Below the pieces are notes generated by a model. That model was not told the origin of the DNA. It saw only the letters and a list, made by a program, of their open reading frames with translations, and did no database searches. Made by a program: the position numbers and the translations under genes. From positions 1 to 10,211 of the forward strand of contig CAAFZH010000015.1 in the NCBI GenBank assembly GCA_900767495.1: a DNA stretch of 10,211 bases. Direction: 5' to 3'. This DNA is from Clostridia bacterium. GTDB taxonomy: Bacteria > Bacillota > Clostridia > Christensenellales > Borkfalkiaceae. This document shows positions 1 through 6,345 of this stretch, piece after piece (the stretch's first letter is position 1; the number at the start of each line of letters is the position of its first letter).

Positions 1-1010
1 TATTTTTCGTAAGCGGCGTTGGTTACCTCGAAGGAAACTGCCTGATAACGTTGGTTTACCCTGCCTTTTGCGTTCTTTGCGGAAATGCCGTTGGCAACTA
101 CGCTTACGGCTTTATCTGCGGCTGCCTTTACGAAATTGTATTCGAATATAGGAACGACGAGTTCCGCGCTCGCGTCCTTGCTCGCGTAAAAACCGTCGGC
201 TCTTTCGTCAAGGTCTTTTACGGTGATTTCGTTGTTTTCGCCGTCGGAAATAAGCACGTAAAACCTGTACGTACCTTCGTCCGAAAGGCTTATATCCGCC
301 AATGCGCCCGTTTTTACCGAAGTCGAAGAGAAATCGGTGGATCTCGGCGATTGATAGTAAACCGTATATTTAAGCAGCGTTTTGTCTACGTATTTGCTCG
401 TGAAAGTCTTTAAAAACTTATCGAAATCGATTGCGAGTTTAACGCTCGTTCCCGAACCCGAGGTGGTTAAGAACTTTTCTTCCTCGGCGGCGTTTTCGTC
501 GTCTTTAACGGCGTCGTCGATCGTCGCTTTATCATTATATTTAAGCGCGCCGTCCTCGGCAACCTTATCTTTACCCACGACGGTTACGGTTACGGTAAAC
601 GACGGGGTTTCTTCGCCGTTTTTAACGGTAACGGTAACTTTAAACTTATTTACTTTTTCGTCTTCGGTCGTGCCGTTATCGAGATTTTCGCTGTAAAAAT
701 ACTTGATTTTACCCGAAGCATAAACATAGCCTTTGCCGTTTGCGTCTTTAACGCCAGACTCGTAAGTTACGGATCCGTCTTCGCTCGTTACCTTTACTTC
801 GGTAATATCCGAAGAAGCGACTGCTTTACCGGTATTTTTATCTACCACGTAATCTACGGGGACTTCGACAGCCGCCCTCTCGTAAATATAACCCGTTTTA
901 GCCTCGTACTCGGTAGGAGCGGCGAATGCCGATATTCCCGAAAACGCCGCTAAAACCGTTGCGAGCGCAACGATAACGGATATAATAAGTAAACTTTTTT
1001 TGCTTTTCAT
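1..1010 (-). CDS. Secreted or surface protein of unknown function, N-terminal part (3' end outside window)
   Basis: The reading frame opens with ATG at 1010 and stays open for 336 codons to the window edge, so the C-terminus and stop are not seen. A GGAG ribosome binding site lies 7 nt before the ATG. Residues 1-30 form a clear Sec signal peptide: basic start MKSKK, a hydrophobic core from about 7 to 23, and an Ala-Phe-Ala site that predicts cleavage after Ala30. The mature part is acidic and rich in Lys, Asp, Thr and Val. Alternating runs such as KVTVTV (about residues 122-127) and FTVTVTVV suggest beta-strands, as in Ig-like or adhesin-type modules, but I recognise no named domain. There is no lipobox Cys after the signal. 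Whether it carries a wall anchor, S-layer domain or C-terminal membrane helix cannot be told here. It has its own promoter and is separated from dut by that gene's terminator, so it is probably transcribed separately. Confidence 0.85.
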   Translation of the reverse strand, partial: MKSKKSLLIISVIVALATVLAAFSGISAFAAPTEYEAKTGYIYERAAVEVPVDYVVDKNTGKAVASSDITEVKVTSEDGSVTYESGVKDANGKGYVYASGKIKYFYSENLDNGTTEDEKVNKFKVTVTVKNGEETPSFTVTVTVVGKDKVAEDGALKYNDKATIDDAVKDDENAAEEEKFLTTSGSGTSVKLAIDFDKFLKTFTSKYVDKTLLKYTVYYQSPRSTDFSSTSVKTGALADISLSDEGTYRFYVLISDGENNEITVKDLDERADGFYASKDASAELVVPIFEYNFVKAAADKAVSVVANGISAKNAKGRVNQRYQAVSFEVTNAAYEK

Positions 1011-1034
1011 ATAATTGCTCCGTAAAAACGTACT

Positions 1035-1064
1035 ACAAAAGGCGACGTAAACTTTGCGCCTTGT
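1035..1064 (-). promoter_or_regulatory. Hairpin at the predicted 5' end of the surface-protein mRNA
   Basis: On the minus strand ACAAGGCG (1064-1057) pairs with CGCCTTTTGT (1044-1035), with a two-base bulge. The predicted transcription start from the promoter at 1069-1097 falls at about 1062, so the hairpin sits almost exactly at the 5' end of the transcript, 24 nt before the start codon. A 5'-terminal hairpin of this kind can protect an mRNA from 5'-end-dependent decay. That role is an inference. Confidence 0.4.
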
Positions 1065-1068
1065 ATCT

Positions 1069-1097
1069 ATTTTATACTTTTAGTTGATATTTGTCAA
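1069..1097 (-). promoter_or_regulatory. Sigma-70/SigA-type promoter for the surface protein gene
   Basis: On the minus strand a perfect -35 TTGACA (1097-1092) is followed, after 17 bp, by TAAAAT (1074-1069). The predicted start near 1062 leaves a leader of about 50 nt before the ATG at 1010, with the GGAG site at its end. The spacing and the near-consensus boxes make this one of the clearest promoters in the window. Confidence 0.8.
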
Positions 1098-1120
1098 TTT
1101 ATTAAGCCGCCATTTTGCGA

Positions 1121-1157
1121 GAAAATTAAAAAATCCGCGAAGATTTTGCGCGGATTT
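1121..1157 (-). terminator. Intrinsic terminator after dut
   Basis: AAATCCGCG (1131-1139) and CGCGGATTT (1149-1157) form a perfect 9-bp stem with a 9-nt loop. On the minus strand the stem is followed by a T-rich tail (TTTAATTTTC, 1130-1121). It starts 13 nt after the dut stop codon and ends the transporter-dut transcript. Confidence 0.85.
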
Positions 1158-1170
1158 AACGATTTTTAAT

Positions 1171-1608
1171 TTATTTTCTTCCCGTCGAACCGAAACCGCC
1201 CTCGCCTCTGGCGGTATCGGACAAATCGTCGGTTTCCTCGTACTCGGCAAAAACGAATGGCGCGATAACGAGTTGCGCTATTCTTTCGCCTTTGGCGACC
1301 GTCTGCGGCTCTTTGCCGTGGTTATAAAGCGCGACTTTTATTTCGCCGCGATAATCGCTGTCTATAACGCCGACTTTGTTTGCGGGCGCAAGCCCCTTTT
1401 TGCAGGCAAGACCGCTCCTCGCGTACACCAACCCGACCAGACCTTGGGGAATTTCCACCGCAAGTCCCGTACCTATAAAAGCCGTTTGTCCCGGGGCTAC
1501 GGTAATATCGTTTTCTTCCGCGCTGTATAAGTCGCCGCCCGCGCTGCCCGCGCTGCCGTAAGTCGGAATAACCGCTCTTTCGTTCAATTTTTTAATTCTT
1601 ACTTTCAT
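1171..1608 (-). CDS. dut: dUTP diphosphatase (trimeric dUTPase)
   Basis: Hydrolyses dUTP to dUMP and diphosphate in the cytoplasm. This keeps uracil out of DNA and supplies dUMP for thymidylate synthesis. At 145 residues it has the usual length of the homotrimeric family, and all five motifs are present in order: AGGDLYS (23-29), the RSGLA segment (64-68), GVIDSDYRGEI (80-90, with the catalytic water-activating Asp83 and the base-discriminating Tyr86), GERIAQL (107-113), and the C-terminal RGEGGFGSTG (134-143) whose Phe139 stacks on the uracil. The ATG is preceded by GAGGG at 8 nt spacing. It lies 16 nt after the stop of the transporter gene and should be co-transcribed with it. A terminator follows directly. 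Nothing in the sequence suggests it is damaged. Confidence 0.98.
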   Translation of the reverse strand: MKVRIKKLNERAVIPTYGSAGSAGGDLYSAEENDITVAPGQTAFIGTGLAVEIPQGLVGLVYARSGLACKKGLAPANKVGVIDSDYRGEIKVALYNHGKEPQTVAKGERIAQLVIAPFVFAEYEETDDLSDTARGEGGFGSTGRK

Positions 1609-1624
1609 TAGTCTTTCCCTCGGA

Positions 1625-2590
1625 TTAAATTTTTATATTAGTCAGAACTATGGTAAACAGCACCAGCACGAACGCTATTATCATATTTTTGTTGAGTTTT
1701 TGTCTGAATATTACCACGTCGCCGAGCACGGTCAGTATTATGGAAATACCGCTGACGAGCGGATAATACACGGCGGAATCCATTTTACCCGACGCGAGCG
1801 AGCCAAAATACTGAAACGCGTAAATAGCGACCGCCGCCAAAAATACGAGCAAAAGTCCTTTTTTGCCGAGCGATTCGGGGTTTGTCGCTCCCTTGCCAGA
1901 CCTGCGTTTTATAACGCCCCTTATAAGCGACGCCGCCGCGAAACATAAAAGCACGGTGCAAAAAGTCATAAGGTTGAAAAACGGAAGATAGTCGCCGCCG
2001 ATTTTTTTTACGAACGACTTTTGCGTAACCTGTACGCCCGCGTTGCTTAAAATAAGGAATATAAGGCAAATTACGGTGGTCAAGTCCGACTTAAAACGCT
2101 TTTCGGGCGTTTCCTTGGTCGCCGCCTGCTCGCCCTCCGCCGCCAAATCGGCGTTTTTCGCCTTATTCGCGGGTTTTACCGAGAGCGCGACCACCGCGAG
2201 CAGCAGACACGCTATGCCTATCCACTGAAAGACGTTTACGCTTTCGCCCTCGTACAAAACGGGTGCGAGGAAGAGCGGAATTACAACCGAACCGAAAAGT
2301 CCGAAAGTTTCCACGTAGATAAGACTTGCCCGTTCGGAGCATAACAGCCAGAAGAACAACAGTCCCGCGTTGGAAATTCCCGAAATCACCCATATATAGG
2401 AATTTGTCCAACTCGCTTTCGCGCCCGCAAACAAAAATATGATTACGCTGACGCAGGCGCAAATCAACGCTCTGACGGAATTTATCCTTATACTGTTGTC
2501 CTCGCCGGGGAACAACCTGCCGCATTTTTTCATACAAACGACTTTAGTTATTCCGCAGAAGTTGGTCAAAAGCAAAAACAAATATCCCAT
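1625..2590 (-). CDS. EamA/DMT-superfamily transporter, 10 predicted membrane helices
   Basis: An integral membrane protein of 321 residues with the length and layout of the drug/metabolite transporter superfamily: two bundles of about five helices. The first half has hydrophobic segments at roughly 2-20, 41-60, 66-84, 93-113 and 122-138. A polar, charged cytoplasmic linker follows (about 140-168). The second half has segments near 170-188, 203-224, 245-264, 273-295 and 302-318. The C-terminal stretch from ASGKMDSAVYYPL to DVVIFRQKL resembles the end of the second EamA repeat, where the last two helices pack beside a conserved basic or acidic loop. Members of the family move small metabolites, often outward. 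The substrate cannot be read from the sequence. The start codon has only a weak GGCGG-type site, about 9 nt upstream, but it begins TM1 correctly and lies just below its promoter. It is the first gene of a two-gene unit with dut, with no obvious functional link. Confidence 0.87.
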   Translation of the reverse strand: MGYLFLLLTNFCGITKVVCMKKCGRLFPGEDNSIRINSVRALICACVSVIIFLFAGAKASWTNSYIWVISGISNAGLLFFWLLCSERASLIYVETFGLFGSVVIPLFLAPVLYEGESVNVFQWIGIACLLLAVVALSVKPANKAKNADLAAEGEQAATKETPEKRFKSDLTTVICLIFLILSNAGVQVTQKSFVKKIGGDYLPFFNLMTFCTVLLCFAAASLIRGVIKRRSGKGATNPESLGKKGLLLVFLAAVAIYAFQYFGSLASGKMDSAVYYPLVSGISIILTVLGDVVIFRQKLNKNMIIAFVLVLFTIVLTNIKI

Positions 2591-2620
2591 AAAATCAACC
2601 GCCGTAAAATCTATGGAATA

Positions 2621-2649
2621 ATTTTACCACTCGCCAACCGTTAAGTAAA
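2621..2649 (-). promoter_or_regulatory. Promoter for the transporter-dut unit
   Basis: On the minus strand TTTACT (2649-2644), a 17-bp spacer and TAAAAT (2626-2621) form a SigA-like promoter. A TG pair one base before the -10 makes it an extended -10 element. The predicted start near 2614 gives a leader of about 24 nt. The intergenic stretch further up (2650-2744) is AT-rich, and I see no minus-strand terminator for nrdG in it, so some read-through from nrdDG is possible. Confidence 0.6.
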
Positions 2650-2744
2650 GCGAAAATACGGTAAATTTTTAACGCTTAATAGTCTTTTTTTTCCACTGTA
2701 TTTGTTTTTTGCAAAATTCTCGCGCCAAAACGACGTATTGTTTT

Positions 2745-3269
2745 TTAATAAAATTCTTCCGCCAGAACGACCTCGCCGCACGCGGCGGTTTTTTTAAGGT
2801 CGATTATCCGTTGATTTTCCGAGCCGCGGAATTTCAGCGATATGTTTTTAAGTTCCTTTTTAAACCTGCCGTCCACCAGAACGTCGCAAAGGGACAATAT
2901 TTCTCTTGCATTCGGCGTGGCGGCGCGCGAACCGCTTAACAATTCCTCGTAGGTAAACCCCGAGTATATCCATATCGTTTTTTTGGGGAATTCTTCTTTC
3001 GCGCGCTTTATAAGCGCGAGTACGCCCGCTTGGTTTTCGACCTCGAACGGCTCGCCGCCGAGTATCGACAACCCGCCTATATAGGAAAGTTTAAGGCTTT
3101 CCAACACTTCGTTTTCGACCTCCGCGGTAAAAGGTTTACCGAAGTTAAAGTCCCAGGTAGCGCGATTAAAGCAGTCTTCGCAATGATTTCTGCACCCCGA
3201 AACGAAAACGGAAGTTCTTACTCCCGTTCCGTTGGCTATATCGCAATATTTGATTTCGCCGTAGTTCAT
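2745..3269 (-). CDS. nrdG: Anaerobic ribonucleotide reductase activating protein (radical SAM)
   Basis: The activase of the class III ribonucleotide reductase. It uses a [4Fe-4S] cluster and S-adenosylmethionine to install the glycyl radical on NrdD. The radical-SAM cluster motif is Cys26-x3-Cys30-x2-Cys33 in SGCRNHCEDCFN. The SAM-binding GGEP follows at 71-74, then the family segment WIYSGFTYEEL (100-110), and the typical ending KFRGSENQRIIDL (146-158). Its length of 174 residues is normal for NrdG. Its ATG shares one base with the nrdD stop (TAATG), so translation is probably coupled. An AAAGGG site lies inside the end of nrdD, somewhat far (about 13 nt) from the ATG. Adjacent position and function make the nrdD partner certain. 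Confidence 0.97.
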   Translation of the reverse strand: MNYGEIKYCDIANGTGVRTSVFVSGCRNHCEDCFNRATWDFNFGKPFTAEVENEVLESLKLSYIGGLSILGGEPFEVENQAGVLALIKRAKEEFPKKTIWIYSGFTYEELLSGSRAATPNAREILSLCDVLVDGRFKKELKNISLKFRGSENQRIIDLKKTAACGEVVLAEEFY

Positions 3270-5443
3270 TACAGATGCAACACCCTTTCTTTTATTTCCT
3301 GCGTTCTGCCCTGATTCCAGAATTGCGTGCCGATATAACCGCAGGTGCGGCGCGCCACGTTCATTTTGGATTGATCGCGGTTATGGCAGTTGGGGCATTC
3401 CCATACGAGTTTGCCGTCGTCGTCGGTCTTTATCTGAATTTCGCCGTCGTAGCCGCAGACCTGACAATAGTCGCTCTTGGTGTTGAGTTCGGCGTACATT
3501 ATATTATCGTAAATGTACTTCATTATTTCAAGCACGGCGGGAATATTGTTCTGCATATTAGGCACTTCGACGTAACTTATCGCGCCGCCGGGAGAAAGTT
3601 GTTGGAACTCGCTCTCGAATTTAAGTTTGGTAAACGCGTCTATCTTCTCGGTTACGTGTACGTGATAACTGTTGGTTATATAGTTCCTGTCGGTAACGCC
3701 CTTTATCACGCCGAAACGTTTTTGCAGGCATTTGGCAAATTTATAAGTAGTGCTTTCGAGCGGCGTGCCGTAAAGCGAAAAGTCGATATTTTCCTTTTGT
3801 TTCCATTCCTTGCACTTGTCGTTCATGTGCTGCATTACCGCAAGCGCGAATGGTTTGGCGGAAGGCGAAGTGTGAGATTCGCCCGTCATATACTTGACGC
3901 ACTCGTAAAGTCCCGCGTAGCCGAGCGAAATGGTGGAATAACCGCCGTATAGCAATTTATCTATGGTTTCGCCTTTTTTAAGTCTTGCGAGCGCGCCGTA
4001 CTGCCAGAGTATGGGCGCGGCGTCGGACAACGTGCCTTTTAAGCGTTGATGGCGGAGCATCAACGCGCGGTAGCAAAGGTCGAGCCTTTCGTCGAAAATC
4101 TTCCAGAATTTGTCTTTATCGCCACCCGAAGAGAGCGCGACGTCCACGAGGTTTATGGTAACTACGCCCTGATTGAATCTTCCGTAATATTTAGGCTTGC
4201 CGTTCTCGTCCACGTAGGGAGTAAGGAAACTTCTGCAACCCATACAGGTGTAGCAATGTCCCTCGCCGTTTTTATCCACCTTATATTCGAGCATCTTCTT
4301 TTCGGATATATAGTCGGGGACCATTCGTTTGGCGGTGCATTTCGCGGCAAGTTCGGTAAGATACCAGTAAGGACTTTCCTCGGTGATATTATCGGGTTCG
4401 AGAACATAAATGAGTTTGGGGAACGCGGGGGTTATCCATACGCCCGCCTCGTTTTTAACGCCCTGAATACGTTGTAGCAACGTTTCCTCTATAATAACGG
4501 CAAGGTCCTTTTTCTCCTGCTCGTTACGCGCCTCGTTAAGGTACATAAACACGGTTATAAACGGAGCCTGACCGTTAGTCGTAAGCAACGTAACCACCTG
4601 ATACTGAATGGTCTGAATACCGCGTTTTATTTCCTTTCTTAATCTCTTTTCTGCAATTTCGTCTATAAGCGCGGGATCGCTCACGCCCGCCTCGGAGAGT
4701 TCTTCGACTACCTCGCGACGAATCTTTTGTCTGCTTATATCCACGAACGGCGCAAGGTGCGTAAGCGAAATAGATTGTCCGCCGTATTGATTGGACGCGA
4801 CCTGCGCTATAATCTGCGTGGCGATATTGCAAGCCGTGGAAAAACTATGCGGCTTTTCTATAAACGTTCCGCTTATAACCGTGCCGTTCTGCAACATATC
4901 CTCCAGGTTCACAAGGTCGCAGTTGTGCATATGCTGCGCAAAATAGTCCGCGTCGTGGAAGTGAATAAGACCCTGCTCGTGCGCTTCGACTATATCCTGC
5001 GGCAACAAAATACGTTTGGTGATGTCCTTGCTGACTTCGCCCGCCATATAATCGCGCTGAACGCTGTTCACCGTGGGATTTTTGTTGGAATTTTCCTGTT
5101 TTACTTCCTCGTTGTTGCACTCGATAAGACTCAGAATCTGATCGTCGGTCGTGTTGGACTTTCTTACGAGTTGACGGGTATAACGATAAGTAATATACCT
5201 ACGCGCCACGTCAAACTTTTTGAGGTCCATGATTTCGTCCTCTACGAGGTCCTGAATTTCCTCTACGTTGAGCGCACGGGGAGATCTTTCGGCTTGTTTC
5301 GTAACGTTTCTGCCGATAGTTTCAATTTGTTCTTTCGTCAGTCTTTTGCTTTCCTCTACGGAATCGTTGGCTTTCCCCACCGCCGCGACTATTTTACTCT
5401 CGTCAAACGCTACTTCCGCTCCGCTTCTTTTAATAATCTTCAT
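3269..5443 (-). CDS. nrdD: Anaerobic (class III) ribonucleoside-triphosphate reductase, large subunit
   Basis: Reduces ribonucleoside triphosphates to deoxy forms under anaerobic conditions by glycyl-radical chemistry. The 724-residue protein starts with an ATP-cone allosteric domain (about 1-92, starting MKIIKRSGAEVAFD), which senses the ATP/dATP ratio. The catalytic domain follows. It contains the conserved HNCDLVN (Cys175, equivalent to the small active-site Cys of phage T4 NrdD) and CYTCMGCRSFL, where Cys403 is the probable thiyl-radical residue. Near the C-terminus are four zinc-binding cysteines (660, 663, 683, 686). The radical site follows in RRTCGYIG, with Gly702 as the radical-bearing residue. 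The start is supported by AAGGAGAGG at 5460-5452, 8 nt before the ATG. It is the first gene of an nrdD-nrdG operon. The glycyl radical is destroyed by oxygen, so the gene indicates an anaerobic or facultative life style. Confidence 0.98.
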   Translation of the reverse strand: MKIIKRSGAEVAFDESKIVAAVGKANDSVEESKRLTKEQIETIGRNVTKQAERSPRALNVEEIQDLVEDEIMDLKKFDVARRYITYRYTRQLVRKSNTTDDQILSLIECNNEEVKQENSNKNPTVNSVQRDYMAGEVSKDITKRILLPQDIVEAHEQGLIHFHDADYFAQHMHNCDLVNLEDMLQNGTVISGTFIEKPHSFSTACNIATQIIAQVASNQYGGQSISLTHLAPFVDISRQKIRREVVEELSEAGVSDPALIDEIAEKRLRKEIKRGIQTIQYQVVTLLTTNGQAPFITVFMYLNEARNEQEKKDLAVIIEETLLQRIQGVKNEAGVWITPAFPKLIYVLEPDNITEESPYWYLTELAAKCTAKRMVPDYISEKKMLEYKVDKNGEGHCYTCMGCRSFLTPYVDENGKPKYYGRFNQGVVTINLVDVALSSGGDKDKFWKIFDERLDLCYRALMLRHQRLKGTLSDAAPILWQYGALARLKKGETIDKLLYGGYSTISLGYAGLYECVKYMTGESHTSPSAKPFALAVMQHMNDKCKEWKQKENIDFSLYGTPLESTTYKFAKCLQKRFGVIKGVTDRNYITNSYHVHVTEKIDAFTKLKFESEFQQLSPGGAISYVEVPNMQNNIPAVLEIMKYIYDNIMYAELNTKSDYCQVCGYDGEIQIKTDDDGKLVWECPNCHNRDQSKMNVARRTCGYIGTQFWNQGRTQEIKERVLHL

Positions 5444-5451
5444 TTCGTCAA

Positions 5452-5460
5452 CCTCTCCTT
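5452..5460 (-). promoter_or_regulatory. Strong ribosome binding site of nrdD
   Basis: AAGGAGAGG, 8 nt before the ATG at 5443, is the best Shine-Dalgarno match in the window and fixes the nrdD start. Confidence 0.85.
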
Positions 5461-5477
5461 TTTATGCGTGTATGTAT

Positions 5478-5507
5478 AGTATAGCACATTTCGATTCGAA
5501 ATGTATG
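5478..5507 (-). promoter_or_regulatory. Promoter of nrdDG
   Basis: On the minus strand TATACT (5483-5478) is preceded by TGC, giving an extended -10 element. The -35 region is poor. The best candidate is CATACA (5507-5502) at an 18-bp spacer, matching only the ACA half. The predicted start near 5471 leaves a leader of about 28 nt that ends in the strong ribosome binding site. A weak -35 with an extended -10 fits a regulated promoter, and a perfect palindrome fills the spacer. Confidence 0.6.
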
Positions 5508-5540
5508 TTGCAGATGCAACAAATTCAAAAAATTTTTGAA
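5486..5540. promoter_or_regulatory. Three tandem perfect palindromes at the nrdD promoter, candidate operators
   Basis: Three different perfect inverted repeats lie head to tail: ACATTTCGATTCGAAATGT (5486-5504, 9-bp arms, centre 5495), TGTTGCAGATGCAACA (5506-5521, 7-bp arms, centre 5513.5) and TTCAAAAAATTTTTGAA (5524-5540, 8-bp arms, centre 5532). The centre-to-centre distance is 18.5 bp both times. The first lies between the -10 and -35 boxes, so a bound protein would block RNA polymerase. The AT-rich third could also act as an UP element. None looks like the NrdR box I know (roughly ACACTATATATWGTGT). A regulatory role is inferred from position and symmetry. Confidence 0.5.
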
Positions 5541-5579
5541 AAAAGCACAAGATATGGTATTTTGTATAAATTTTCTGCA

Positions 5580-5624
5580 CAAAATGTAGAAAACCCGAAT
5601 ATGCAGTATTTTCGCATATTCGGG
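5580..5624 (-). terminator. Intrinsic terminator of the transport operon
   Basis: CCCGAATATGC (5594-5604) and GCATATTCGGG (5614-5624) form a perfect 11-bp stem with a 9-nt loop. On the minus strand it is followed by TTTTCTACATTTTG. It starts 7 nt after the stop of the last gene of the operon (5632). The plus strand has no T-tract after the stem, so it acts on the minus strand only. Confidence 0.85.
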
Positions 5625-5631
5625 CTGTCGA

Positions 5632-6345
5632 TTATGCCGATTCGCACGTTTTACGACTGTTTTCGGCGCGGTCGGACGAATTTTTATACAGTTCGGCAAA
5701 TTTATATACGGTTATTTCAACGGAGGCGTACACCGCCTCGTCGCAGATTTTAAATACGGCGAACGCCGAAACCGTGCGCCTTATCCAGAAGAACGGGTTG
5801 AGCGCGCTTACGATCGCAATCGACGCGTTGAAAGTTTTGCGCGCGTTTTTAACCACGCTCCACCCGAGTGCTTTTTTCGCGAACAACGCCGCCTCGGTCG
5901 CGGACGCGAGCGAAAGTTTTTTTAAAAAGTTAAGCCCCGTGGCGTCGAGTACGAGCCTTATCGCCTCGGCGGCGGAACGGATAAAGTCGAAAAGTTCTCT
6001 TTCGCTTACTTCGAGCCAGGGCGATTCGCTTTCGGGGTTGAAAATTTCGGCGGTTTTTTTAACTAAAGAAAAGTAATCGATTTTCGCGTCGTCGGCGCGT
6101 TTTTTGCGCTTGATCTTAAACACCGACGAAAACAGCCTGCCCCTTTGCGATTTTTTATAGGATTTTTTTGCCTCCGTCGTCAGGTCCGAAAGTCGTTTTT
6201 TCTCCTCTTCGGAAATATCTTCGGGTATGGCGCAGGCGTTTTTATTTATTCGTCGCCTTATCCTTGCGACCGTAAGCGCCGCGCCCGCCATAACGCCTAA
6301 TATCATTCCGCAAACCGCGCCTGCTACCCATAATATAATCTTCAT
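5632..6345 (-). CDS. Uncharacterised single-pass membrane protein, last gene of transport operon
   Basis: I do not recognise this 237-residue protein. It has one strongly hydrophobic segment at the N-terminus (about 4-26, KIILWVAGAVCGMILGVMA) followed by basic residues (RIRRRINK), which predicts a membrane anchor with the bulk of the protein in the cytoplasm. A charged, Lys/Arg-rich stretch (about 45-90) leads to a helical C-terminal domain (about 91-222) that contains GLNFLKKLSLASATEA and an aromatic SALNPFFWIRR motif near 180-190. The last moderately hydrophobic stretch may touch the membrane. I chose the ATG at 6345, not the in-frame ATG at 6405. It overlaps the upstream stop as ATGA, has GGAGG 10 nt before it, and puts the membrane helix at the very start. 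The longer version would begin inside the previous gene with an Arg-rich, unlikely leader. Translation is probably coupled to the gene before it. Confidence 0.82.
   Translation of the reverse strand: MKIILWVAGAVCGMILGVMAGAALTVARIRRRINKNACAIPEDISEEEKKRLSDLTTEAKKSYKKSQRGRLFSSVFKIKRKKRADDAKIDYFSLVKKTAEIFNPESESPWLEVSERELFDFIRSAAEAIRLVLDATGLNFLKKLSLASATEAALFAKKALGWSVVKNARKTFNASIAIVSALNPFFWIRRTVSAFAVFKICDEAVYASVEITVYKFAELYKNSSDRAENSRKTCESA

Noticed and set aside
550..640. Short tandem repeats (ACGGTTACGGTTACGGTAA and similar)
   Set aside because: They encode Val-Thr-Val runs of beta strands in the surface protein and extend for only a few units, so they are not a CRISPR array or a satellite.
2641..2700. 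AT-rich hairpin followed by eight T's on the plus strand
   Set aside because: The stem is weak and interrupted, no plus-strand gene precedes it, and it gives no T-tail on the minus strand where nrdG would need a terminator.
3275..3952. Plus-strand open frame of 225 codons opposite nrdD
   Set aside because: It is antisense to the conserved C-terminal NrdD domain with its zinc and glycyl-radical sites, and shows no recognisable protein family.
4727..5479. Plus-strand open frame of 250 codons opposite the N-terminal part of nrdD
   Set aside because: Antisense to the ATP cone and early catalytic domain; composition is that of a mirrored frame.
5478..5540. NrdR boxes upstream of nrdD
   Set aside because: None of the palindromes resembles the NrdR consensus, and their 18.5-bp spacing differs from the roughly three-turn spacing usual for paired NrdR boxes.
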